This document shows positions 9,301 through 17,337 of a DNA stretch of 43,112 nucleotides, one piece after another. The notes beneath the pieces are model-generated. The model did no database searches. It was given only the letters and a program-made list of their open reading frames with translations, and was not told where the DNA came from. Within the stretch, counting starts at the first letter, position 1. The number at the start of each line of letters is the position of its first letter. Origin of the DNA: Cyanobacteria bacterium CG_2015-22_32_23 (lineage in GTDB: Bacteria > Cyanobacteriota > Cyanobacteriia > Cyanobacteriales > Cyanobacteriaceae); the NCBI GenBank assembly GCA_009993045.1, contig JAACUG010000077.1:1-43112 (forward strand), in the 5' to 3' direction. Position numbers and translations under genes: made by a program.

Positions 9301-9328
9301 CCTAACTCCTAACTCTTATCTCCTAATT
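9301..9328. repeat. CCTAACT heptad tract running into the rlmD stop codon
   Basis: CCTAACT, CCTAACT, CTTATCT, CCTAATT in 7-bp register. The last unit includes the reverse-strand stop codon at 9323-9325. The reverse complement (AGTTAGG-type) resembles the TAGGAGA/TAGGAGT units at 13797-13810. Confidence 0.75.
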
Positions 9329-10672
9329 ACGGCAAAGAATAGCAGCAGTTTCCACATGGGGAGTTTGAGGAAAAAAGTCGGCAGGTTGCACAAAAGTTAA
9401 TTTATAATTACCGTTTTCGCACAACATTTTTAAATCCCTTGCTAGGGTAGCTGGATGACAACTAATATAGACAATTTTTTGGGGTTTTAAGGTTAGTAAA
9501 GTTTCAATAACTTCTGGTTGACAACCTTTACGGGGAGGATCAAGAATGATAATATCTGGTTTTTCATCCATTTCTGGTAAAATTACCTCTGTTTGCCCTA
9601 AAATAAACTTAACATTTTCAATATCATTGACTTTCGCGTTACGGTTAGCTTGTTCGATGGATAAATTATGAGACTCTATACCAATTACTTGTTTTGCTTT
9701 TTTGGCAATGGGTAGTGTAAATGTGCCTATGCCACAATAAAGATCGATTACTATTTCATTCCCTTGTAAATCTAATTGACTTAAAACTTGCTTAAATAAG
9801 GCTTCCGCTACGTTAGTATTAACTTGAAAGAAAGTTTCAGGGCGCAAGTGAAAGGTTAAACCCGCAAAAATCTCGTTAAGATAAAGTCTTCCTGCTAATA
9901 AATCCGTTTCTTTACCAAAAATGACGTTTGTGGATTTGGGGTTATGATTTAAACAAACTCCCACTAAATTAGGATAATGCTGTAACCATTTTTGGGCTTG
10001 TTTTTCTATGGCAGCGTTACTAACTTGCGCACTCACCAGAGTTAATAAAATTTCCCCAGTATTTTTGCCGATACGAAAACATAAATGACGCAATGCGCCT
10101 TTTCGAGTTTCTTCGTTATAAATAGGTATTTGCAGTGTTTGTAAATCTTGTTTAATTTCTTTTAACAAAGGGTTTAAACGATCATCTTGTATGGGACACT
10201 GATTAATATTAACTATTTGATGACTACCTAGTTGATAATATCCTGCTTTAATATTACCGTTTTCTGCCACTCCTAAAGGGTAATTAACTTTGTTGCGATA
10301 CCCTAAATCTTCATCACTAAAAATTGTTTCTACCCTAAAATCTTTAAAACCACCAATACGAGTTAACGTCTCTTTTACCTGAGTTTCTTTAACTTTGAGT
10401 TGATATTCATAATCAATATGTTGCCACTGACAACCTCCGCATTTATCGGCAACTATACAACGAGGGCGAATACGATATTTTGAATCTTCCTGTATTTCCT
10501 CTAATTTTCCTTCTGCGTGTTTTTTTTTGACTCTTATAATACGAGTAGTAATGCGATCGCCCGTGACAGTATTAGGCACAAAAACTACTTGTTGATTAAT
10601 TTTACCAATGCCATTGCCTTCGCTACTTACATCTTCAATATCGAGAGTAACTAATTCACCCTGTTGTATCAT
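9323..10672 (-). CDS. rlmD: 23S rRNA (uracil-5-)-methyltransferase, RlmD/TrmA family
   Basis: A 449-aa SAM-dependent RNA methyltransferase. An N-terminal TRAM RNA-binding domain (about 1-60) is followed by four [4Fe-4S] ligand cysteines: C72, C78, C81 (in CIVADKCGGC) and C159. Next come the SAM motif DLYCGIGTFTLP, the DPPRKG motif, and the catalytic Cys405 in YISCHPATLARD. The iron-sulfur cysteines point to RlmD/RlmC-type rRNA enzymes rather than TrmA. Whether it targets U1939 or U747 cannot be told from sequence alone. It contains one HIP1 octamer and ends inside a heptad tract. Confidence 0.9.
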   Translation of the reverse strand: MIQQGELVTLDIEDVSSEGNGIGKINQQVVFVPNTVTGDRITTRIIRVKKKHAEGKLEEIQEDSKYRIRPRCIVADKCGGCQWQHIDYEYQLKVKETQVKETLTRIGGFKDFRVETIFSDEDLGYRNKVNYPLGVAENGNIKAGYYQLGSHQIVNINQCPIQDDRLNPLLKEIKQDLQTLQIPIYNEETRKGALRHLCFRIGKNTGEILLTLVSAQVSNAAIEKQAQKWLQHYPNLVGVCLNHNPKSTNVIFGKETDLLAGRLYLNEIFAGLTFHLRPETFFQVNTNVAEALFKQVLSQLDLQGNEIVIDLYCGIGTFTLPIAKKAKQVIGIESHNLSIEQANRNAKVNDIENVKFILGQTEVILPEMDEKPDIIILDPPRKGCQPEVIETLLTLKPQKIVYISCHPATLARDLKMLCENGNYKLTFVQPADFFPQTPHVETAAILCRN

Positions 10673-10800
10673 TTATCAACCTTACTTCTATTTAGATTCA
10701 CTCTCAATTATAAGGGGTTGGGGATAATTAAAAATTGACAATAAATTTACTTATTGGTATTGCCTAACCAAAATATTTTTTTTATAACTTGAAGTAATAT

Positions 10801-12471
10801 TTAGAAAATCTCAGTTCTGACTATCTTAGCCTGATCAGCGACCTCTTGATCACTTTTTTCTCGCCAATCAGTATCTTCAATTTCCTTGTAAAAATTTTCA
10901 TCATAGGCCCGAGTACGCACAACTACAGGCATAGGGACAGCGTGCCCTAAAACTAAGGCTTGTTGTTTAGAATCGAGTTTGGCTAAAACAGATCTTAAAC
11001 CACTTGCACCAGAAACACCAGTAAAAATAGCATCAATATCTTTTTCATCATTAAGTAAACAAGTAATTCTTGTGCCAACTTGAGACATTACCTCATTATC
11101 TATCCCTGAAGGACGTTGATCTACAATTAGTAACGTGACGAAATATTTACGCATTTCCCTTGCTATTGTACCAAAAATAGTTTGATGGACAATTTTAGAA
11201 TCAAGAAAACGATGAGCTTCTTCTATAGTAATCACTAATGGACGAGGGCGATCAAGTAATTGTTGTGTTTGTAAAAATTTCTCAGCTTTTTTGACATAAG
11301 CAGTATGAATACGACGGGTAATCATATTAGTAACAAGCATATAAGATAACATATTACCTTGTGAGCCAAATTCAATTACAATGTGTTTACCGCCATCAAG
11401 TAAATTAAGAATTTCGTGAATGTAATTATGATTACAAGTAGGTTTTAAATATTTTAAATCTTCAAGACGTTTTAACTTCCGTTGTAATGCCATAATTGAG
11501 CCTTGATGCCCTTGTTTTTCATTACAAAATATTTGTATATCCTCGTTAGTCATTTCTAAAAGACGAGAAATCCAATGTTTACCGTATTCTGAGGCTAAAA
11601 TATTAGCATTATCCAGACTAGCTTCAGATAAGTTTAATTCTCTACCAATTAACCGTAAATCTTCAATTTGAATTTGATCATAGCTTAAATATAATTCGTG
11701 AGCGCTCGTCACTCCTCGGCGATTAGTCGATTCGGCATCGAGGGTATAGATTTCTACCCTTTTGGGAAAAAGTTGCTTTAACCCTTTCACCATACTAAAC
11801 TTTTTACCTTCACTTACTGCTGCCCAACCATACTCTGAGTGCATATCAAACATAAGATTTACCGCAGCTTCTTTGCGAATAATACCCGAAATCAATAACC
11901 TTGTTAAAAATGATTTTCCCGTGCCTGATTTGCCAAATATACCGTTACTACGCTCTACAAAACGAGCTAAATCCATACATACTGGCACATCCATATCTAA
12001 AGGTTGTCCAATGGCAAAATTACATTTATATGGATCATTTTCTCCCCCAAAAACTGAGCGAAAATCCTCCTCTGTTGACTCATAAACTGGGCTAAAATGA
12101 CTAGGAATAGTTTTCACTGGTAATAATTGTAGCTCTGTATCGATTTTACTACCATATTCTTCTTTATTTGTCAAGGACAACATCAACATTGGTGCAATTT
12201 CAATTGTGCCATAAGTATCACTTCCTGCTAGTATATCAATCCAAAAACTATCATCATAATCAGGAGGATGAGTAAAAATACGAGGATTAGAAGCGCCTAA
12301 AGACACATCCGTTAGTAAACAAAAGAATCTCGATCTAGTACCTTGTACTACTAAAAATTTCCCTACTCTCATATCTTCTACAGATATATCAGGATATAAT
12401 CTTACTTCTAATCCTTCTCTTAATGATCCTTGAATAACTGATCCTAATGGTTGTATTTTATCTTGTTTCAT
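10801..12471 (-). CDS. HerA-like (DUF87) ATPase
   Basis: A 556-aa hexameric-translocase-type ATPase. An N-terminal beta-barrel-like region (about 1-120) precedes Walker A GKSGTGKS (180-187). A Walker-B-like ITIEEAHRFLD segment lies near 405, and an arginine-containing GTIAREMRKY segment follows. HerA proteins partner the NurA nuclease in DNA end processing or act in defence systems. No NurA lies adjacent and no defence partner is recognised, so the role is open; a housekeeping DNA-handling ATPase is the conservative reading. It follows the sigma-like gene by 68 bp on the same strand, suggesting a two-gene operon. The start is ATG at 12471. Confidence 0.8.
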   Translation of the reverse strand: MKQDKIQPLGSVIQGSLREGLEVRLYPDISVEDMRVGKFLVVQGTRSRFFCLLTDVSLGASNPRIFTHPPDYDDSFWIDILAGSDTYGTIEIAPMLMLSLTNKEEYGSKIDTELQLLPVKTIPSHFSPVYESTEEDFRSVFGGENDPYKCNFAIGQPLDMDVPVCMDLARFVERSNGIFGKSGTGKSFLTRLLISGIIRKEAAVNLMFDMHSEYGWAAVSEGKKFSMVKGLKQLFPKRVEIYTLDAESTNRRGVTSAHELYLSYDQIQIEDLRLIGRELNLSEASLDNANILASEYGKHWISRLLEMTNEDIQIFCNEKQGHQGSIMALQRKLKRLEDLKYLKPTCNHNYIHEILNLLDGGKHIVIEFGSQGNMLSYMLVTNMITRRIHTAYVKKAEKFLQTQQLLDRPRPLVITIEEAHRFLDSKIVHQTIFGTIAREMRKYFVTLLIVDQRPSGIDNEVMSQVGTRITCLLNDEKDIDAIFTGVSGASGLRSVLAKLDSKQQALVLGHAVPMPVVVRTRAYDENFYKEIEDTDWREKSDQEVADQAKIVRTEIF

Positions 12472-12539
12472 GTTTTAGTTAAACTTTTTTAAAATTTTGA
12501 TTAATTAATCAGATAACTTTAAGAATATTATTGATTATT

Positions 12540-13139
12540 TTATAGGTAAATACTGACAATATCAGTGGGTAAATTGTTTAATAATTGAGAATGTGCTTTG
12601 GTATAAAAGGCTTTTATTTCTGGTAAAGTAATCTTCTCTTTTTGTTGTTGTAAATATTGTAATATTTTATCATCTTCCCAGATAAATTTATCTTTAGTTA
12701 CTAAAATTATTCTTTCGATAGGTGTTAATTTTTCTAGGGATTTTTCAAGATAATATTTTAAAGGTAAATATCTTAATTGAAAATCAAAATGACAATTATT
12801 AGTGTTAGGAAAGATAATATTTTCTTCAGTAAAAAATTCTTGAATGAGATTGATAATTACTTGGGATAATATTTCTTCTTCCCCTATGTCATAAATGAGT
12901 AAATTATCGAAAATAAAAAACCATAATTTCTCAAGGTAAAATTCTTGATTTTCTATCCTATTTGAATAGTAAGATGAAGTTTGTGTTAAATAAAGATAAC
13001 GATAAAAAAGTAGAATTAAATATCTAGCTTGATTAGGATATTTTTGCCATGATTTCCACAGTAAAATATCCTCAGTTTCTAATAAAGGTTTGATTATTTC
13101 ATGATTTAATTCAGGAAAAATATCGTTATTTATAGTCAT
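12540..13139 (-). CDS. Unknown protein with weak sigma-factor-like C-terminus (199 aa)
   Basis: A 199-aa soluble protein rich in Tyr, Phe, Ile and Leu. It has no signal peptide or clear membrane helix. The C-terminal segment LEKLTPIERIILVTKDKFIW, followed by a short helix-turn-helix-like stretch (about 140-190), resembles region 4 of ECF-type sigma factors (LPxxERxVLxLxxxxxW). The N-terminal part does not show a clear region 2. It may be a degenerate sigma or a conserved cyanobacterial hypothetical. It is the likely first gene of an operon with the HerA-like ATPase and is divergent from the VOC-type gene (80 bp apart). Confidence 0.6.
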   Translation of the reverse strand: MTINNDIFPELNHEIIKPLLETEDILLWKSWQKYPNQARYLILLFYRYLYLTQTSSYYSNRIENQEFYLEKLWFFIFDNLLIYDIGEEEILSQVIINLIQEFFTEENIIFPNTNNCHFDFQLRYLPLKYYLEKSLEKLTPIERIILVTKDKFIWEDDKILQYLQQQKEKITLPEIKAFYTKAHSQLLNNLPTDIVSIYL

Positions 13140-13219
13140 AATCAGTAATAATATCTCTATTGCTTAAAAGGCGATCAATATTTCATAATAGATAAAAAGG
13201 TTTAATATCTTAGACTGAT

Positions 13220-13795
13220 ATGATTATAAATGGCAGTTTAACTATAGTTAATTTTTATTTTGGTGCATTTCTTCCCGAAATAACAGATAGTTTGTTTTCC
13301 ACTCAGGGAATCATGGTAATGTTATTAGTGGCTTATGGTGGTGCGATGTGGATGTTTTTAACCAGTGCACCAAAAGTTTATACTGTGATGGTATCGGATA
13401 TGAGTATTGCTAAAGATTTTTATGAGGGTTTATTAGATTTACCCATAGCAGATATTCCCCTACATTATTACTATAACTATGAACAAAGTCTTGGAGCAAC
13501 TTCTTTTGATCCGATTTATATGGGTTCAGGTTTTAATGATACAATGATTAAGCCCAATGATGGACTTTGGTATCAATTAAAGAAAAATACCCAGTTACAT
13601 ATTATTGGCGGTGCAAATTTAGGTTATAAAGATTGTCAGCGTCATGTTTGTTTTGATCGTCAATGTTTAGATACTTTATTATTAAGAGTACAATCTCGTC
13701 GTTTAAGATATAAAATTCGCACTGAAAATCCCCTCAACTTCCTTGTTAAAGATTATGATAATCGTGTTATTGAAATGGCGGAAGTAAATAATTGA
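13220..13795 (+). CDS. Membrane-anchored glyoxalase/VOC-fold protein
   Basis: A 191-aa protein. Residues about 28-50 form one hydrophobic helix (GIMVMLLVAYGGAMWMFL). The rest reads like a VOC/glyoxalase-type domain, with VYTVMVSDMSIAKDFYEGLL at the start and RHVCFDRQCLD and RVIEMAEV near the end. The metal-ligand pattern of true glyoxalases is not obvious, so a binding rather than catalytic role is possible. It lies 79 bp before ldpA on the same strand, separated by a 70-bp heptad array. An N-anchor facing the thylakoid or plasma membrane is inferred. Confidence 0.7.
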   Translation: MIINGSLTIVNFYFGAFLPEITDSLFSTQGIMVMLLVAYGGAMWMFLTSAPKVYTVMVSDMSIAKDFYEGLLDLPIADIPLHYYYNYEQSLGATSFDPIYMGSGFNDTMIKPNDGLWYQLKKNTQLHIIGGANLGYKDCQRHVCFDRQCLDTLLLRVQSRRLRYKIRTENPLNFLVKDYDNRVIEMAEVNN

Positions 13796-13796
13796 T

Positions 13797-13866
13797 TAGG
13801 AGATAGGAGTTATCAATTATCAATTATCAATTATCAATTATCAATTATCAATTATCAATTATCAAT
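13797..13866. repeat. Heptad array of ten units, eight of them perfect TATCAAT, abutting ldpA
   Basis: TAGGAGA (13797-13803) and TAGGAGT (13804-13810) precede eight exact TATCAAT units (13811-13866). The array begins 1 bp after the upstream stop codon and ends 8 bp before the TTG start of ldpA, where the ribosome binding site should be. Perfect units suggest recent expansion, so copy number may vary. Confidence 0.95.
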
Positions 13867-13874
13867 TATTTATT

Positions 13875-14915
13875 TTGTCTCCTTTAGAATCTTTACAACA
13901 GGGTAGTTGGTTTAAGTTGATTTGCGGTGCAAGTTACCAACATTTACCCTCTATTCGTAATCTTGCCTTAGTTTATACCCTAGCTGGTGCAGATTGTCTT
14001 GATGTAGCAGCGGATAAAGCGGTTATTCATAGCGCCTGTGAAGGTATTAATATCGCCCAAAATTATCGTCAACAAGCTATTACTTTTGGTTATAATTTCC
14101 ACCATCATCCATTACTGATGATAAGTATAAATGACGGAGAAGATCCACATTTTCGCAAAGCCTATTTTAATTCTAATTTATGTCCGTCTGATTGTCATCG
14201 CCCTTGTGAAAAAATTTGCCCCGCAGAAGCGATAAAATTTAATAATCATCATCAAGGAATAATAGACGAATTATGTTATGGTTGTGGAAGATGTTTGCCC
14301 ATTTGCCCTATTAATATTATTGATACTAAATCAACATTTATCAGTATAAAAGAGGTTTTACAATGGTTAGATATTTTGCCAATAAATGCTATAGAAATTC
14401 ACACTCAAGAAGGACATTTTCAAGAATTTATCAAAGTTTGGAAAACTATAAAACCAAATTTATTCAAACTTAAATTAATAGCTATTAGTTGCCCTTTTAC
14501 TGAAAATGTAACGGAATATTTAACTCAAATTTTTAATTATATAAAACCCGTTAATATTCCTTTAATTTGGCAAACCGATGGCCGCCCTATGAGCGGTGAT
14601 ATTGGCACTGGTACAACTCATTTAACCATAAAATATGCTCAAAAAATGATTACTACAAATGTTAAAGGATTTATCCAATTAGCAGGAGGCACAAATGAAT
14701 ATACTGTAGCAAAATTAAAATCTTTAAATTTAATTCCTTCTCTTATTTCTGGAGTTGCTTATGGTAGTAAAGGCAGAAAAATAATTGCTGATATTCTAAC
14801 TCAATTAGAAGAAATTTCTACTAATAATCAGCTAGAAGATTATCCAGAATTATTATGGCAAGGAGTTGGTAAAGCCTCTCAATTAATCTCTCCTTTAAAA
14901 ATGAGTAATTATTAG
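13875..14915 (+). CDS. ldpA: LdpA, light-dependent period iron-sulfur protein
   Basis: A 346-aa protein known in Synechococcus for passing light/redox information to the Kai clock and for co-purifying with clock components. The opening LQQGSWFKLICGASYQHLPS is a recognisable family signature. Two ferredoxin-like [4Fe-4S] sets are complete: C103, C107, C111, C115 and C134, C137, C140, C144. The C-terminal half is of unknown fold. No ATG fits: the start must be TTG at 13875 (or a later codon), with no visible Shine-Dalgarno because the TATCAAT array fills the space. A heptad tract follows the stop. Confidence 0.9.
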   Translation: MSPLESLQQGSWFKLICGASYQHLPSIRNLALVYTLAGADCLDVAADKAVIHSACEGINIAQNYRQQAITFGYNFHHHPLLMISINDGEDPHFRKAYFNSNLCPSDCHRPCEKICPAEAIKFNNHHQGIIDELCYGCGRCLPICPINIIDTKSTFISIKEVLQWLDILPINAIEIHTQEGHFQEFIKVWKTIKPNLFKLKLIAISCPFTENVTEYLTQIFNYIKPVNIPLIWQTDGRPMSGDIGTGTTHLTIKYAQKMITTNVKGFIQLAGGTNEYTVAKLKSLNLIPSLISGVAYGSKGRKIIADILTQLEEISTNNQLEDYPELLWQGVGKASQLISPLKMSNY

Positions 14916-14921
14916 GTTTTA

Positions 14922-14963
14922 GTTTTCAGTTTTCAGCCATCAGTTTTTAGCTTCTAGGTATAG
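14922..14963. repeat. GTTTTCA-type heptad tract after ldpA
   Basis: GTTTTCA, GTTTTCA, GCCATCA, GTTTTTA, GCTTCTA, GGTATAG in exact 7-bp register, starting 7 bp after the ldpA stop codon. Confidence 0.75.
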
Positions 14964-15025
14964 TTAAGATTGACAAATTAATTTTTTCAACTTTTATTAT
15001 TTATCATTGATTTAAAAATTACTAT

Positions 15026-16216
15026 ATGATTTATGATTTTGCCATTATTGGCGGTGGTATTGTAGGTTTATCAACTGCGATCGCCTTACAAAAAAAGTAT
15101 CCCCAGAGAAAAATAATTTTAATCGAAAAAGAAAGTAAATGTGCAGCGCATCAAACAGGACATAATAGTGGAGTTATTCACTCAGGAATTTATTATAAAC
15201 CCGATAGTTATAAAGCAAAATTAACGACAAAAGGCAATGAAGAATTAGTCAAATTTTGTCAAGAATATAATATCAATCATGATGTTTGTGGAAAGTTAAT
15301 TGTGGCTTGTAAAGAAAAAGAATTACCTTTACTAGAAAACCTTTATCAAAGAGGATTAGAAAACGGCATAAAAGTTAGTAAAATATCTAAAGAAGAAGCC
15401 CAAGAAATTGAGCCTTATTTAAGTTGTTTGGCAGCAATAAAAGTGCCAACGGCGGGAATTGTTGACTATAAACAAGTGGCTCAAAAATATGCAGAAATTT
15501 TTACTAAAAATGGTGGAGAGATTCAACTTAATACTAAAATAATTGACATTAAATCAGATAAAAAACAACAAATTTTAATCAGCAATGACAGAGAAATAAA
15601 AACCAAATTTTTGATTAATTGTGGTGGTTTATATAGCGATAAAATAGCTCAAATGGCGGGAGTTAATCCCAAAATGAAAATTATCCCTTTTCGAGGAGAA
15701 TATTACGAATTAAAGCCCGAAAAACGTCATTTAGTAAAACATTTAATCTATCCTGTACCCAATCCAGATTTCCCTTTTTTAGGTGTACATTTTACTCGTT
15801 TAATTGATGGAAATATTCACGCAGGGCCAAATGCTGTATTAAGTTTAAAACGAGAAGGCTACAAAAAGACAGATTTTGACTGGAAAGAATTTACTGAAAT
15901 TGTCACTTATGAAGGATTATGGAAATTAATCAGCAAGTATTATGCTGAAGGGATAGAAGAAATTATCCGCTCTTTTAGCAAAAATGCTTTTGTGAGTAGT
16001 TTGCAAACATTGATACCAGAAATAAAAGCCGATGACATTATAACTTCTCCTGCAGGAGTTAGAGCGCAAGCGCTAAAAAGTGATGGTAAGATGGTAGAGG
16101 ATTTTTTAATTATACCCACAGAAAACGCCCTTCATGTATGTAATGCACCATCTCCTGCCGCTACGGCTTCTCTGGAAATTGGTAAAGCAATATGTCAACA
16201 GTTGCTAATTGAATAA
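15026..16216 (+). CDS. lhgO: L-2-hydroxyglutarate oxidase
   Basis: A 396-aa FAD enzyme of the DAO/GlpO fold that oxidises L-2-hydroxyglutarate to 2-oxoglutarate, a metabolite-repair reaction. The N-terminal dinucleotide motif is IGGGIVGLSTAIALQ (residues 8-22), and the diagnostic HQTGHNSGVIHSGIYY is near 42-57. The C-terminus has SPAGVRAQAL and NAPSPAATASLEIG, typical of LhgO. 2-Oxoglutarate is the nitrogen-status signal in cyanobacteria and pipX-pipY also lie in this window, but a functional link is only speculation. One HIP1 octamer is near the start. Confidence 0.9.
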   Translation: MIYDFAIIGGGIVGLSTAIALQKKYPQRKIILIEKESKCAAHQTGHNSGVIHSGIYYKPDSYKAKLTTKGNEELVKFCQEYNINHDVCGKLIVACKEKELPLLENLYQRGLENGIKVSKISKEEAQEIEPYLSCLAAIKVPTAGIVDYKQVAQKYAEIFTKNGGEIQLNTKIIDIKSDKKQQILISNDREIKTKFLINCGGLYSDKIAQMAGVNPKMKIIPFRGEYYELKPEKRHLVKHLIYPVPNPDFPFLGVHFTRLIDGNIHAGPNAVLSLKREGYKKTDFDWKEFTEIVTYEGLWKLISKYYAEGIEEIIRSFSKNAFVSSLQTLIPEIKADDIITSPAGVRAQALKSDGKMVEDFLIIPTENALHVCNAPSPAATASLEIGKAICQQLLIE

Positions 16217-16291
16217 CAGAGGAAAGAGGAGTTAAGAATACTTTAGAAGTTAATTGGTTTCACCCTCTTAACAGGAGATAGAAAGGAAATG

Positions 16292-16353
16292 GAGAATTAG
16301 GAAGAATATTAAGAGAATTAGGAAGAATATTAAGAGAATTAGGAAGAATATTA
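16292..16353. repeat. 21-bp tandem repeat, three copies
   Basis: Three near-perfect copies of a unit beginning GAGAATTAGGAAGAATATTA, at 16292, 16313 and 16334. The period of 21 is three heptads. It lies between the convergent lhgO and prepilin-peptidase genes. No open frame or T-run terminator accompanies it. Confidence 0.9.
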
Positions 16354-16468
16354 AATAGTCTCTAAATTCATTATTTAAAACTAAAAACTGGATACTTTTT
16401 CCTCAGATTATATTTATTTGGCAGACATTCCCATAAAACAAACTTCTTTTTTTTGGGTACAATTTATT

Positions 16469-17272
16469 TCAAAGTCCCATATATTCAAGATAGTTAGATA
16501 GTAAGACATCACCAAAAAATATTGTTGAAATTGATCCTAACACTAAAAAAGGCCCAAATGGAATTTCTTGCCCTTTTTTGAGTAGTTTAAAAGTTATGGC
16601 ACTAATACCGATAATACTACCATAAAGACAAGCCAAAAAACCTGTCATTAAGATACCTTGCCACCCTAGCCATGATCCTATCATAGCAGCTAATTTAGGA
16701 TCTCCTCCTCCCATGGCAACTTTTCCAAAAACTACGCTACCGATAATACGAATAATGTCAAACAACCAAATACCAATAACCGCACTTAAAATACTGATAA
16801 AAAGATATTGCAATGCGCCTTGAATACCTCCAACGGTAAAACCTAACCAAAATTGCCACAGTAAACCCACAACTAACCCTGACTGTGTAAGAGAATTTGG
16901 TAAAGTCATGGTATCAAAATCAATCATCCCTAAAGCAACTAACCAACTGAGAAAGATAACATAACCAACGCTTAACCATGTAAAACCAAATTGATGAAAT
17001 ACGGATACAAATAATAATCCTGTTGTTGCTTCAATCAGAGGATAACGAGGAGAAATAGGAGTATGACACCAACGACATTTACCTTGTAACCATAACCAAC
17101 CAAAAACGGGGATATTTTCTGTTTTACCAAGGGGATGTAAACATTTTGGACATCGAGAAGGGGGATTTATTAAAGATATTTTCTCTGGTATCCTATATAT
17201 TACCACGTTGAGAAAACTACCGATAGCCGCACCCCAAATAAAAATAATTAGATAGATTAAAAAGTTAGCCAT
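16469..17272 (-). CDS. pilD: Prepilin leader peptidase / N-methyltransferase
   Basis: A 267-aa polytopic membrane protease with about eight hydrophobic helices. The N-terminal methylase part has the zinc cysteines C41, C44, C66 and C69 (CPKC ... CRWC). Peptidase aspartates are D118 (GMIDFDTMTLPNS) and D191 in the GGGDPK form of the GxGD motif. It cleaves and N-methylates type IV prepilins for pilus assembly, motility and competence. It is a single gene on the reverse strand, followed downstream by a 21-bp tandem repeat and preceded by a 14-bp-period repeat. Confidence 0.93.
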   Translation of the reverse strand: MANFLIYLIIFIWGAAIGSFLNVVIYRIPEKISLINPPSRCPKCLHPLGKTENIPVFGWLWLQGKCRWCHTPISPRYPLIEATTGLLFVSVFHQFGFTWLSVGYVIFLSWLVALGMIDFDTMTLPNSLTQSGLVVGLLWQFWLGFTVGGIQGALQYLFISILSAVIGIWLFDIIRIIGSVVFGKVAMGGGDPKLAAMIGSWLGWQGILMTGFLACLYGSIIGISAITFKLLKKGQEIPFGPFLVLGSISTIFFGDVLLSNYLEYMGL

Positions 17273-17287
17273 AGATAATAAAGAATG

Positions 17288-17314
17288 AATAGTTAATAAT
17301 AAATAGTTAATAAT
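17288..17314. repeat. Two-copy repeat of period 14 upstream of pilD
   Basis: AATAGTTAATAAT occurs at 17288-17300 and 17302-17314, a period of 14 bp (two heptads). It lies just upstream of the reverse-strand pilD start, between pilD and the helicase gene. Confidence 0.7.
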
Positions 17315-17337
17315 GAATACTTATTTTGTTTGTGTTT

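Noticed and set aside
11762-12095. Forward-strand open frames of 107 and 64 aa
   Set aside because: They lie antisense within the well-supported HerA-like ATPase gene and have no family features.
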